Counted from the first letter of the stretch, positions 54,189 to 62,718 are shown. The stretch: 64,000 nucleotides of DNA from Cryobacterium algoritolerans (GCF_004402785.1 NZ_SOFP01000010.1:104476-168475); one strand, 5' to 3'. Numbers and translations are program-made. The notes: generated by a model not told the origin, from the letters alone.

Positions 54189-55448
54189 TCACCGCCAGGT
54201 GCCCCGGGTGTCGAAGACGACCCTGCCCTCGAGACGTGACTTCGGGATCGTTTTGAACTGGTCGTGATCGACGAGCAACACCACGATGTCGGCCTCTTCG
54301 ATCGCATCCGATGCCGACTGCATCCGCACGTTCGGACGGCCGTCAAGCTCGGGGGGAAGCTTCTGCGTGTATGGCTCGACCACGCGGATGTCCAGCTCAG
54401 GCGCGGCGTCGGCGATGGCGGCGACGACGTCCACTGCCGGGCTTTCGCGCATGTCGTCCACATTCGCCTTGAACGTCAGGCCCAGGCAGGCGACCGTGGG
54501 GTCACGGAACCGGGATGCCTTCTCGATTACGTGTTGCGCGACGTGCAGAGGCTTGGAATCGTTCACTTCGCGTGCCGTCCTGATTAACCGGGCCAGGTCG
54601 GGCGCGGCACCGACGATGAACCAGGGATCGACCGCGATGCAGTGTCCGCCGACGCCGGGACCGGGGGTGAGGATGTTTACCCGAGGATGGTGATTGGCCA
54701 GCCGGATGATCTCCCACACGTCCAGCCGCAGCCGCTCGCTGATCAGCGACAGCTCGTTCGCGAATGCAATATTCACGTCGCGGTATGCATTCTCGACCAG
54801 TTTTGCCATCTCGGCACTTGACGCATCGGTCGTGATGATCTCGCCCTGGGTAAAAACTCGGTAGAGCGACGCTGCCTTGTCGGCACAGCGCCGGGTGACG
54901 CCCCCGATCACGCGGTCGTTGGTGATCATTTCGATCATGATCCTCCCCGGCAGCACCCGCTCGGGGCAGTGTGCGACGAAGATGTCAGACATGCCGTCCG
55001 CCTCATGCGGAAGACGCAGATCAGGGCGCAGTTCGGCCAGCCATCGGCTCACCTGCTCCGTGGTCCCGGGAGGCGAGGTGGATTCGAGAACTACGAGTTC
55101 GCCGCCTTTGAGCCGAGGCGCGATCTGCGTGACGGCGCTCTGCACGTAGGAGAGGTCCGCCGCCCGGTTCTCCTGGAACGGAGTGGGGACGGCGATGATG
55201 AATGCGTCGGCCTCTGGCACGACCGTGGTTGCCGTCAGCCGACCGATGCTGACGGCACCGCTGACGGCAATGGCGAGATCCGGCTCGACGAACGGAACCC
55301 TGCCCAGGGAGACGGCGTCGACGATGGACTGGTTGATGTCGACGCCGATCACCTCGATCCCTCGCGTTGCGAGGGCCACGGCCGTTGGCAGGCCGATATA
55401 GCCGAGGCCGAGGATTGCGACCCGGCCGGAGAAGACGTCATCAATCAC
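54189..55448 (-). CDS. wecC: UDP-N-acetyl-D-mannosamine dehydrogenase (nucleotide-sugar dehydrogenase)
   Basis: The protein has 419 residues from GTG 55448, preceded by GGAGGAACCCA. NAD motif LGLGYIGLP (about 12-20), ESTSPPGTTEQV, NELSLISERL and the catalytic Cys in GPGVGGHCIAVDPWFI match WecC, then LGLTFKANVDDMRESPA. It oxidises UDP-ManNAc to UDP-ManNAcA. It overlaps the wecG-like gene by 8 bp, and together with wecB gives a full ManNAcA supply and transfer set. Confidence 0.93.
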   Translation of the reverse strand: MIDDVFSGRVAILGLGYIGLPTAVALATRGIEVIGVDINQSIVDAVSLGRVPFVEPDLAIAVSGAVSIGRLTATTVVPEADAFIIAVPTPFQENRAADLSYVQSAVTQIAPRLKGGELVVLESTSPPGTTEQVSRWLAELRPDLRLPHEADGMSDIFVAHCPERVLPGRIMIEMITNDRVIGGVTRRCADKAASLYRVFTQGEIITTDASSAEMAKLVENAYRDVNIAFANELSLISERLRLDVWEIIRLANHHPRVNILTPGPGVGGHCIAVDPWFIVGAAPDLARLIRTAREVNDSKPLHVAQHVIEKASRFRDPTVACLGLTFKANVDDMRESPAVDVVAAIADAAPELDIRVVEPYTQKLPPELDGRPNVRMQSASDAIEEADIVVLLVDHDQFKTIPKSRLEGRVVFDTRGTWR

Positions 55449-56307
55449 TGGGTTCCTCCGATTTGCGGTGTGCTGGTGAGGCAAGTCGTCCCGGTGCCAG
55501 GGGCGCTTGCCGCGTCACGGATGCAGTGGTGTAGCTGGCCGTGGGATGGATTCGTTCCCTGAGGGTGAGGGCGATGAACGCGGTGTTCGTGGACAGGTAC
55601 CGCTTGAAGAGGCGCCTCGGCTCCTGGAGCAACCGATAGGCCCATTCGACGCCGAGCCGCTGCCAGGCGCGCGGGGCCCGGTGGGTGACCCCGGCCAGGA
55701 TGTCGAATGATCCCCCCACGCCGTGCATGAGGGGAACGTTCAGGTCGTCGCCGAAGCGCGCCAGGAAGATTTCCTTCTTCGGCGAGGTGATTCCCAGGAA
55801 GAGCATGTCGGCCTTGCTCGCAGCGATCATCTCGGCGACCTCGCTCGATTCCTCCGCACTGAAGTAGCCGTCACGGCTGCCGGCGACGCGCAAGCCGGGG
55901 AACCGGGTGCCGACCTGATCCAGCAATGCACCCAAAACCTCAGGTCGCGCCCCGAGAAAGTACACCGACTCGGAGTTGACGTTCGCAGATTCGAGGAGGC
56001 GTTCGAAGAGGTCGATTCCGGCGATGCGTTCCGGGAGCGGGTGACCGAGGATCCGGCTCGCCCACACCACCGATTGACCATCGGCGAGGAGTACGTCCGT
56101 CTCGAGCAGTGAACCGCGCAGGAGCTCGTCCTTGCGCATCTTGACGACCTTGGCGGCGTTGACGACGCCGATGAGCAGGCGACGGCGTTCCCGGACGGCC
56201 ACGTGCGCACGTTCGAGCACCTCGGCCATGGTCATCGCGTCGATCTCGAGCCCGAAAAGCGATTGCCGTGGATTGAAGCGGGCGTGGCGGGCGCCGATCG
56301 ATGTCAT
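55441..56307 (-). CDS. WecG/TagA/CpsF-family glycosyltransferase
   Basis: This 288-residue GT26 enzyme shows VNAAKVVKMRKD, TDVLLADGQSVVWASRILG, DLFERLLE, FLGITSPKKEIFL, HGVGGSFDILAGVTHRAP and the C-terminal RLGVEWAYRLLQEPRRLFKR that closes the family. WecG transfers ManNAcA, and TagA ManNAc, to an undecaprenyl-linked GlcNAc. Being coupled to wecC, ManNAcA is the likely donor here. It acts at the membrane inner face. Confidence 0.93.
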   Translation of the reverse strand: MTSIGARHARFNPRQSLFGLEIDAMTMAEVLERAHVAVRERRRLLIGVVNAAKVVKMRKDELLRGSLLETDVLLADGQSVVWASRILGHPLPERIAGIDLFERLLESANVNSESVYFLGARPEVLGALLDQVGTRFPGLRVAGSRDGYFSAEESSEVAEMIAASKADMLFLGITSPKKEIFLARFGDDLNVPLMHGVGGSFDILAGVTHRAPRAWQRLGVEWAYRLLQEPRRLFKRYLSTNTAFIALTLRERIHPTASYTTASVTRQAPLAPGRLASPAHRKSEEPSD

Positions 56308-57530
56308 GAAGTCTCCTCAAGCTGGTGGGTGTCGCCGAAATGCCATGCGTACAGAAGCCAGCCGAGTTCATACGGTCGGCACTCGTGGTCGATCTTGCTC
56401 GGAGGCAGGATGGCGTCCAGCCCGCGCAGGTGCCAGCCGGCGCGAAGGGAAGTCGTCAGCGCAGCGATCTTGCGGGCGGCCTTCGCCGGTTCCCGTCGAC
56501 CGACCTTGCGCCAGATCTGCGAGCGACGATCCGAGACGAGTTCGTCGAGCACCTCAGGGTGCATGTCGAGCCAGTCGAGGCCCGCCACGATTTCGTCCGT
56601 GTGGTCGTCGCCACCGGCCTCGACCAGGTCGAAAAGCGCCATCGGGGCCATGCCATGTTGGTGGACGCTGTAGACGGGGTAGCCCTCAACGACGGAGCCA
56701 TCCCTCGTGTCGTAGTGCCACCACCACTGGCCGGCGGTGCCTTGCAGAGCGCAAATCCTCTGGGCGGCGCGGTTCGCGCCGGCGAGTGCCTCATCGTCGC
56801 CAGTCAGGGCTGCGAACCGGGCCAGAGACTGGATCGGATAGACCTGGTCGGCGAAGCATCCCACGTGTGCCCGCCACCGCCCCAACGAGGCCGCGGGAAG
56901 CGCATGCGGGAAGATGCCGTCCGGTCCCTGGGCCGCGAGGAGCCGGTTTCGCGAATTCTGGGCGATCTCGGCTGACGGACCAGCATCTTCGCTGGACACA
57001 CGCAGGGACGCGACGGCCGCGGCGAGCATCCAGCTGGCGACCACCGTGGGCAGCGGGCGGGAGGAGGCGAGTTCCGCGGCCAGCCGGGAGAGCAGCGTGA
57101 GATCGGGCGATCCGGCGACCTCGGCCGCTGCCCAGGCCGTGAGGGCGACGGCGCCGAGGTCGGTCGATTCCCTCGCGTGTTCCCGGACCACCGACACGAG
57201 TTCACTGAGCGGGTGCGCTTGGAGGACCTCAGCCTGGTCCGGCCGCGGACGCGTCGCCAAGCCGAGGGCAACGATCGCGGCGTAGCGGAGATTGGTGCCC
57301 TCCGGCACGAGCTCGATCTGCCGTCGGCCGCGAACGGCGCGAACGGTTTGCGCGAATTCGGCGGTATCGGGGATGAAGGCTGCAGGCAGCCCGCGAATCG
57401 CGAGGGAAACGAGGTCAGCAACTCGCGTGTCGATCGCAGAACGCCGCGGGGAGGTGTCGCCGCTGCCGTCGTCGGGTGGCGAAGGCGTGCCGGTGGCCGC
57501 AGCCCCGCCCGCCGATTGTGAACCGCTCAT
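56304..57530 (-). CDS. Conserved hypothetical, helical-barrel protein of the glycan locus
   Basis: I do not recognise this 408-residue protein. After a disordered N-terminus (about 30 residues) it consists of regularly spaced amphipathic helices with aromatic/His-rich loops (GQWWWHYDTRDGSVVEGYPV, SVHQHGMAPMALFDLVEAGG, ECRPYELGWLLYAWHFGD). That is the pattern of an alpha/alpha toroid as in polysaccharide lyases, unsaturated glucuronyl hydrolases or terpene-cyclase-like folds. There is no signal peptide, so it is cytoplasmic. It is coupled to the wecG-like gene (4-bp overlap) and is the first gene of the wecC unit, under the 57.6-57.8 kb control region. A sugar-modifying role is inferred. Confidence 0.7.
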   Translation of the reverse strand: MSGSQSAGGAAATGTPSPPDDGSGDTSPRRSAIDTRVADLVSLAIRGLPAAFIPDTAEFAQTVRAVRGRRQIELVPEGTNLRYAAIVALGLATRPRPDQAEVLQAHPLSELVSVVREHARESTDLGAVALTAWAAAEVAGSPDLTLLSRLAAELASSRPLPTVVASWMLAAAVASLRVSSEDAGPSAEIAQNSRNRLLAAQGPDGIFPHALPAASLGRWRAHVGCFADQVYPIQSLARFAALTGDDEALAGANRAAQRICALQGTAGQWWWHYDTRDGSVVEGYPVYSVHQHGMAPMALFDLVEAGGDDHTDEIVAGLDWLDMHPEVLDELVSDRRSQIWRKVGRREPAKAARKIAALTTSLRAGWHLRGLDAILPPSKIDHECRPYELGWLLYAWHFGDTHQLEETS

Positions 57531-57903
57531 GGCTCCACCGCGGTGTCGCGCGGGACACTGAACTGTTCTCCGGTCCGGACGTTGAGGGGTCGTTTGGGTC
57601 GTCGACAGAGTGTTTTCGGGTTCACGTCGTCATCGCCTGCATTTCGGGTTACAGGTGTTGCATCGGGTAAGTACTCCGCGGGTGACGGAGGTGACGCCAC
57701 GCCCCAGGGAGCGCAGCCGGGACCGGTCTAGGTCGGCCAAGGAACTATTTCCTGACTGTAGCGCGAGCGGCCAGCGGCGCCTGACCCCAAATGGGGGGTA
57801 TTAATGGGTTTCGGCAACCGTGCCCTCCCGCCTCACTTGGTGGCATGATGTCTCTTCAGCCGCGACACCCGAAGCGCCGCCGCCCAACCCGTGAGGGGAA
57901 TCC
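57531..57903. promoter_or_regulatory. 373-bp control region with leader homologous to that of the initiating transferase
   Basis: Reading leftward (towards 57530), TACCCCCCATTTGGGGTC (57801-57784 region) is a dyad like those at 31.0 and 62.3 kb. It is followed about 60 bp on by GGCC-ACCTAGACC and about 145 bp on by CCTGTAACCCGAAATGCAGG (57653-57634). The same three blocks occur in the same order and spacing upstream of the gene at 62039. The distance from dyad to start codon is about 254 bp. lhgO diverges from the other side with its own GAGGGG site. Confidence 0.6.
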
Positions 57904-59097
57904 ATGGCACGAGCATCCGTCACCGTGATCGGCGGGGGGATCCTGGGACTGGCGGTCGCGGAACGACTCTCGCGCAGCGGGACCGCCGTGACTCTGCTCG
58001 AGAAGGAACCAGGCTGGGCAGCCCACCAGACCGGCCATAATTCCGGCGTCGTCCACGCCGGACCGTACTATCTGGCCGGATCGCTCAAGGCGCGCCTGTG
58101 CACGGCAGGCAACCGGTCGATGGCCGAGTTCGCGCTCGAAAACGGGATCCCATACAAACGGTGCGGGAAGCTGATCGTCGCCGTCGACCGGGAGGAAGTC
58201 CCCCGCCTGGACGCCCTGCACGAGCGGGCAATGGCCAACGGCGTGCTCACGCGGGTGCTGTCGTCGGAGGAGACGCTCGACTTCGAACCGCACGTCAGGG
58301 CAGTGAAGGCGCTCCGGGTCGAGGCCACCGGAATCATCGACTACGGCGGGGTGAGCCGCGTTCTTGCCCGGAAGGCAGCGGAAAATGGGGCTCGGCTCCT
58401 GCTCGGCGCCCGCGTGGAGAGCATCCGGGTCGACGGGAGCGGAGTGACCGTCGGCCACGCCGGCGGCAGCGTGAGTTCCGGGCTGCTCATCAATTGCGCC
58501 GGCCTCCAGGCGGACCGCATTGCGGCCCTCGCCGGAGTCACCCCGGAGGTCCGCATTGTGCCCTTCCGCGGTGAGTACTATGAACTCGTTCCCGAACAGC
58601 GCGCCCTGGTCAGAGGCCTCATCTATCCGGTCCCCGACCCGGCGCTGCCGTTCCTCGGGGTGCACCTCACCCGGATGATCGACGGGTCCGTCCACGCCGG
58701 GCCGAACGCCGTGCTCGCCCTCTCCCGGGAGGGGTACGACTGGCGCACGGTCAACCTGCGCGATTCGATCGACGCGATCAGCTACCCGGGGTTTCTTCGG
58801 ATGGCAAGTCGCCATATCAGGACTGGGGTCGGTGAGGTGGCTCGCTCCTTCTCCCAGCGACTGTTCGCCCGCAGTCTCGCCAGGCTGGTTCCCGAGATCG
58901 GGCGCGGCGATATCGTGCGGGCGGGCGCGGGAGTGAGGGCGCAGGCCGTTCGCCGCAATGGCGCCCTCGCCGATGACTTCGTCATCCAGCGAGCGCCCAG
59001 GCAGGTCCATGTGCTCAACGCGCCTTCGCCCGCAGCAACCAGTGCCCTCGAAATTGCCCGGCACATCGCCGCGATTGTCGACGGCGTGGATTACTGA
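57904..59097 (+). CDS. lhgO: L-2-hydroxyglutarate oxidase (FAD-dependent)
   Basis: This 397-residue DAO-fold flavoprotein has the FAD dinucleotide fold VIGGGILGLAVAERLSR (about 8-24) with the EKE acidic residue. HQTGHNSGVVHAGPYY, the VPFRGEYYEL segment, LGVHLTRMIDGSVHAGPNAV and the late GAGVRAQAV closely follow LhgO/YgaF. It oxidises L-2-hydroxyglutarate to 2-oxoglutarate at the membrane. ATG is preceded by GAGGGGAATCC. Its place within a glycan locus is unexpected. Confidence 0.9.
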   Translation: MARASVTVIGGGILGLAVAERLSRSGTAVTLLEKEPGWAAHQTGHNSGVVHAGPYYLAGSLKARLCTAGNRSMAEFALENGIPYKRCGKLIVAVDREEVPRLDALHERAMANGVLTRVLSSEETLDFEPHVRAVKALRVEATGIIDYGGVSRVLARKAAENGARLLLGARVESIRVDGSGVTVGHAGGSVSSGLLINCAGLQADRIAALAGVTPEVRIVPFRGEYYELVPEQRALVRGLIYPVPDPALPFLGVHLTRMIDGSVHAGPNAVLALSREGYDWRTVNLRDSIDAISYPGFLRMASRHIRTGVGEVARSFSQRLFARSLARLVPEIGRGDIVRAGAGVRAQAVRRNGALADDFVIQRAPRQVHVLNAPSPAATSALEIARHIAAIVDGVDY

Positions 59098-59133
59098 ACC
59101 GGACCCGATTCGAGCTTCGGGTCGTGGCCAGGC

Positions 59134-59832
59134 CTAGGCGGAGAAGGAGCCGAAGACCACGTAGCGACAACCTCCGTCGATCGTTGTCGCGGTGAGCGTG
59201 ACCGTGTTATCTCCCCGAGTGAAGGCGAGCGCCGAGGACCCGTCAAGGGCCGGTGCCGGTGTGTCGAACAGGCCGAATCCCGCCAGGGCGGTTCGGTAGA
59301 AATCCATCACCTCGACGACGGAGAGGGTCGTCTGCGCCGTCAGGGCGGCCTGCAAGCGGGAGCCTTCGGCCGCAACTGAGCTCGTCGCGACGGAGGAATG
59401 CGGCGCCTCGGGGATGACGCGGGTCGGGAACCCGGCCACGATCGAACCGACGGCGCTGGACGTGTCCGGTAGGGGCATCGTCACGAGGGTCGCCAGGGGC
59501 TTCGAACCAGGCAGTGTTCCAGGCCCCTGGTCTGGGGCGACCGGATCCGCCTCGCGCACTTCGGTGGGTTCCCTGGGTGACGGAACGGTGGCCGATGGCG
59601 GTCCCTGCTTCGGTGCCGGTGCCGGTGCCGGTGCCGGAGCCGGAGCGGCGCTCGGCCGGCTCGTTGCCGGGGGCTGCGGACTCGTCGTCGCCGACAGCGG
59701 GCGACCGGCAGTGGATCCGGGCGCTGCCGCGGGGGCGGTCCGGCTATCGGAGTGTTGGAGGACGAGCGCCCCGGTCACGGCGACGATGGCGGCGGCGGCG
59801 GCGGCAATGCCGGTGAGGAGTCTGCGGCGCAT
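59134..59832 (-). CDS. Secreted or membrane-anchored protein of unknown function
   Basis: The protein has 232 residues from ATG 59832 (GGAGAGCTGACC upstream). There is a signal/anchor helix at about 5-25, then a Pro/Ala/Ser-rich stretch (about 30-105, including Ala-Pro repeats). A compact C-terminal domain (about 120-232) contains VVEVMDFYRTALAGFGLFD and ends in a short beta-rich segment. The domain reminds me of small periplasmic/cell-wall accessory folds, but no family is recognised. It is the last gene of the leftward initiating-transferase unit (2-bp gap). Confidence 0.65.
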   Translation of the reverse strand: MRRRLLTGIAAAAAAIVAVTGALVLQHSDSRTAPAAAPGSTAGRPLSATTSPQPPATSRPSAAPAPAPAPAPAPKQGPPSATVPSPREPTEVREADPVAPDQGPGTLPGSKPLATLVTMPLPDTSSAVGSIVAGFPTRVIPEAPHSSVATSSVAAEGSRLQAALTAQTTLSVVEVMDFYRTALAGFGLFDTPAPALDGSSALAFTRGDNTVTLTATTIDGGCRYVVFGSFSA

Positions 59833-59834
59833 GG

Positions 59835-60470
59835 TCAGCTCTCCGTGGAGGCCGGCGCGAGTCGGCCGTCCACCTCTCGATAGGTGGTGCCGGTGGAGGG
59901 GCATCGGTACAGGTCCCCGGTTCGCACGAGCGGGATTCCCGCCGTGCCGACCCAGCCGACCTGACGTGCGGGAACACCGGCCACAATGGCGTGGTCGGGG
60001 ACGTCCCGGGTCACGACGGCGCCGGCCGCGACCAGCGCCCAGCGCCCGATCCTGACCGGCGCGATACAGACGGCACGCGCGCCGATCGACGCACCAGTGG
60101 CGACCGTCACCCCGACCGCGTGCCAGTCATCGGCGCTCTTGAGCGACCCGTCGGGATTGATCGCCCGGGGGAATTCATCATTGGTCAAGACGACGGCCGG
60201 GCCGATGAAGACCCCGTCCTCGAGCACGGCCGGCTCATAGAGGAGCGCGTAGTTCTGCACCTTGCAGTTGGAGCCGAGGATGACGCCGGGACCGATGTAC
60301 GCACCGCGGCCCAGGGTGCATCCGCGGCCGACGGTGGCATACTCCCTCACTTGGGCCAGATGCCAGATGGTCGTGCCGTCACCGATCGTCGCGAGCGGGT
60401 CCACGTCCGCCGTGGCGGCAATGCGACTTTCCTGAATCATCCGGGATTTCCCAACGAGTTGATCAGACAT
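59835..60470 (-). CDS. Hexapeptide-repeat acetyltransferase (WbpD/FdtC-like)
   Basis: The protein has 211 residues. A left-handed beta-helix runs throughout: HLAQVREYATVGRGCTLGRG, VQNYALLYEPAVLEDGVFIG, VVLTNDEFPRA, then TVATGASIGARAVCIAPVRI and GAVVTRDVPDHAIVAGVPAR. The TNDxxPRA block is typical of UDP-2-acetamido-3-amino-uronate/dTDP-3-amino-sugar N-acetyltransferases (WbpD, WlbB, FdtC). It would acetylate the 3-amino sugar made by the Gfo/Idh plus aminotransferase pair. It lies 21 bp after the initiating transferase. Confidence 0.88.
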   Translation of the reverse strand: MSDQLVGKSRMIQESRIAATADVDPLATIGDGTTIWHLAQVREYATVGRGCTLGRGAYIGPGVILGSNCKVQNYALLYEPAVLEDGVFIGPAVVLTNDEFPRAINPDGSLKSADDWHAVGVTVATGASIGARAVCIAPVRIGRWALVAAGAVVTRDVPDHAIVAGVPARQVGWVGTAGIPLVRTGDLYRCPSTGTTYREVDGRLAPASTES

Positions 60471-60491
60471 TCGACCTCACCGACCTTGCCA

Positions 60492-62039
60492 CTAGTACGC
60501 GCCGGACGGGTGGGTGAGTACGCGAACTGTTCGCCACAGGATCATGAGGTCCCCGGTCAGCGACCAGTTCTCGACATAGTAGAGATCGAGGCGCACGCTC
60601 TCGTCCCAGTCAAGATCCGACCGCCCGTTGACCTGCCACATGCCGGTGAGTCCCGGCTTGATGTAGAGCCGCCGGTGCACGTGCCGTTCATAGCAATCCA
60701 CCTCGGTCGGGAGCGGTGGGCGGGGACCGACCAGGCTCATGTCGCCGACCAGGACGTTCCAGAGCTGGGGCAGCTCATCGAGCGAGTACCTGCGGAGAAT
60801 CCGGCCCACTTTGGTCACCCGCGGATCATTGTGGATCTTGAACAGCACACCGGAACCCTCATTCTTGTCGCGCAGTCCCGCGAGGTCCGTTTCCGCCGTC
60901 TGGACCATCGAGCGGAACTTGAGCATCTGGAAGGTCTGCTGGTTCCTCCCACAGCGTTCCTGCCGGAAGAGCGCCGGGCCGGGGGTGTCGGCCTTCACGA
61001 CGATCGCGATCACCGCCAGCAGAGGAGCGATCAGGATGAGGCCTGCGCCGGAGGCAACCACGTCAAGGGTTCGCTTGAGCACGTGCTTCGTGCCCTCGAA
61101 GTGCGGAATCTCCACATGGATGAGTGGGAGGCCCTCGACCGGGCGGAAGTGAATTCGGGGGCCGGCAACATCCGTCAACCGGCTGGAGAGCACCAGCTCC
61201 GCCGAGGTCCCCTCGAGGTCCCAGCCGAGGTTTCTAATGAAGGTGCTGCCGCCGCGGGGATGTCCGGCCACGATGACCGCGTCGACCCCCATGGACGCCA
61301 CCGCGGCCGCCGCATGGTCGGCGTCGGCCACGACGGGAATCCGATTGCCGCGGGAGAGGATGCCCGTCGTGTCGCCGTCCTCGAGGGCCACACCCACCAC
61401 GTGGTACGCCGCGCCGGACTTCTCGGCGATCTGGCGCACGACGTATTCCACGTCGTCCCTGCTGCCGACCACGATGACCCGGGACAGGTAGTGCCCGAAG
61501 TGACGTTGGTGGAGAAGCCACTTTCGCCAGAGCCATCGCTCGACCGTGAGCCCGGCAACACCCAGAGGCAGGGCGAAGACGAAGAAGCTCCGGGCGACCT
61601 CGATCTGGAAGACCAGGAAAGCGATCGCGAGCAGGCCGAAGGCCAGGGCGCTCGCGTTGACCACCTGGCGGTACTCGGTTGCTCCCACCCCGATCACCCG
61701 GGAATCACGCGTGTGGTAAGCGCCGAGGGTGATGATCCAGATCGACACGACCATCACGGCGACGATCCAATAGTCGATCCGGAAGGCGCCGACCGCAACG
61801 ACGGCCGTTTCGGTGCCGAACCGCGCGACGAAGGCAATGCCCACCGCTATCACGATGATGCTGATGTCGCTGATTCTCAGCTTGGACCGGTACCTCCTGG
61901 CCCAGACCAGGCCCGACGACTGCGAGTCCGCAAAGACCTCCCGCACCGGGGTCTCCATCGCGTCGATGAGCCTCAGTCGGGCGCGTTGCGCGATGGCTGA
62001 CACGCCGGCCGCCGGCAGATGCGTTTTGGCGTTGGTCAT
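60492..62039 (-). CDS. Initiating undecaprenyl-phosphate sugar phosphotransferase (WcaJ/CpsE type)
   Basis: The protein has 515 residues. ATG 62039 follows GGAGG at 10 nt. The N-terminal half has four to five membrane helices and a CoA-binding-like Rossmann region (VIVVGSRDDVEYVVRQIAEK). The C-terminal bacterial sugar-transferase domain has KRTLDVVASG, FRQERCGRN, MLKFRSM, DELPQLWNVLVGDMSLVGPRPP and WQVNGRSDLDW. It starts repeat-unit synthesis by loading the first sugar-1-phosphate on undecaprenyl phosphate. It leads a three-gene leftward unit that points into the locus. Confidence 0.94.
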   Translation of the reverse strand: MTNAKTHLPAAGVSAIAQRARLRLIDAMETPVREVFADSQSSGLVWARRYRSKLRISDISIIVIAVGIAFVARFGTETAVVAVGAFRIDYWIVAVMVVSIWIITLGAYHTRDSRVIGVGATEYRQVVNASALAFGLLAIAFLVFQIEVARSFFVFALPLGVAGLTVERWLWRKWLLHQRHFGHYLSRVIVVGSRDDVEYVVRQIAEKSGAAYHVVGVALEDGDTTGILSRGNRIPVVADADHAAAAVASMGVDAVIVAGHPRGGSTFIRNLGWDLEGTSAELVLSSRLTDVAGPRIHFRPVEGLPLIHVEIPHFEGTKHVLKRTLDVVASGAGLILIAPLLAVIAIVVKADTPGPALFRQERCGRNQQTFQMLKFRSMVQTAETDLAGLRDKNEGSGVLFKIHNDPRVTKVGRILRRYSLDELPQLWNVLVGDMSLVGPRPPLPTEVDCYERHVHRRLYIKPGLTGMWQVNGRSDLDWDESVRLDLYYVENWSLTGDLMILWRTVRVLTHPSGAY

Positions 62040-62374
62040 CGCGAGTTCACCTCCGGTGGGAGGAGGCGCGACAAGCGACCATTCGGATGTCGGTTGCCGG
62101 CTTGGGTGGAGTCGGGTTTCTTTTTGGGTCGACAAAGAAGTCGACACGTCAAGGACGTGATCACGGGCATTCCTGCATTTCGGGTTTACAGGTTCTGTGT
62201 CGGGTCGCGACGGGCGAGCGGTCTAGGGAGGCCGAGCATCCGAAGCGGCAGGTAGTCGATCAATCCTCAACTACTCACACCGAGACCATACCCCCATTCG
62301 GGGACCCGGTGCTGTGACCAAATCGGGGGGTAGCGCCGGCGGAAGATTCCGGGCCGGATTGCGCTTAAATGCAA
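62040..62374. promoter_or_regulatory. Control region of the initiating transferase unit
   Basis: On the minus strand (towards 62039), CCCCCCGATTTGG (62330-62318) comes first, then the dyad CCCCGAATGGGGGTAT (62303-62288, identical over 16 nt to 31016-31031). GGCCTCCCTAGACC (62232-62219) and CCTGTAAACCCGAAATGCAGG (62192-62172) follow. The last two blocks and their spacing are shared with the 57.6-57.8 kb region. The transcript would carry a leader of up to about 250 nt. No coding frame is convincing. Confidence 0.65.
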
Positions 62375-62410
62375 GAAGACCACCCCAGTAGAAGCCTGGG
62401 AGTGGTCTTC
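62375..62410 (-). terminator. Terminator of the tRNA unit
   Basis: GAAGACCAC-CCCAG pairs with CTGGG-a-GTGGTCTTC (14 bp with one bulge, 7-nt loop), just downstream of tRNA-Phe on the minus strand, followed by a T/A-rich stretch. Confidence 0.8.
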
Positions 62411-62412
62411 AG

Positions 62413-62485
62413 TGGCCCCGACGGGCGTCGATCCCGTGACCTCTCGATTTTCAGTCGAACGCTCTACCAACTGAGCTACAGGGCC
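62413..62485 (-). tRNA. tRNA-Phe (GAA)
   Basis: The 73-nt minus-strand cloverleaf begins GGCCCTGTAGCTCAGTTGGT. The anticodon loop is CTGAAAA flanked by TCGA/TCGA, and the T-loop is inside GGGATCGACGCCC. The discriminator is A. CCA is not encoded. Confidence 0.93.
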
Positions 62486-62555
62486 AGAAAGAAACCTCGC
62501 GAAGTCGCTTTCCAAGGAAAAAAACCCTCTCTTCCGAAAGGGCTTATTGCCTTTG

Positions 62556-62629
62556 CGACCCTGACCGGACTTGAACCGGCGACCTCCGCCGTGACAGGGC
62601 GGCGCGCTAACCAACTGCGCTACAGGGCC
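62556..62629 (-). tRNA. tRNA-Asp (GTC)
   Basis: The 74-nt cloverleaf begins GGCCCTGTAGCGCAGTTGGT. The anticodon loop CTGTCAC lies between CCGCC and GGCGG, and the T-arm is GCCGGTTCAAGTCCGGT. The discriminator is G, as expected for Asp. CCA is not encoded. Confidence 0.93.
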
Positions 62630-62718
62630 TCGTGATGAGAACCATTCCATATTCTATTGTGTGTTTTGCCTGCCGTAACTCGCACATAAGTCTTGCACAT
62701 ATTTCGAAACGACCTGCG

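Noticed and set aside
57543..57804. Small plus-strand open frames in the 57.6 kb intergenic region
   Set aside because: They have no ribosome sites, are rich in rare combinations, and overlap conserved non-coding blocks shared with the 62.2 kb region.
59991..62000. Long plus-strand open frame over the initiating transferase and acetyltransferase genes
   Set aside because: It is antisense to two well-supported genes and its composition (Arg/Asp/His-rich) is typical of shadow frames.
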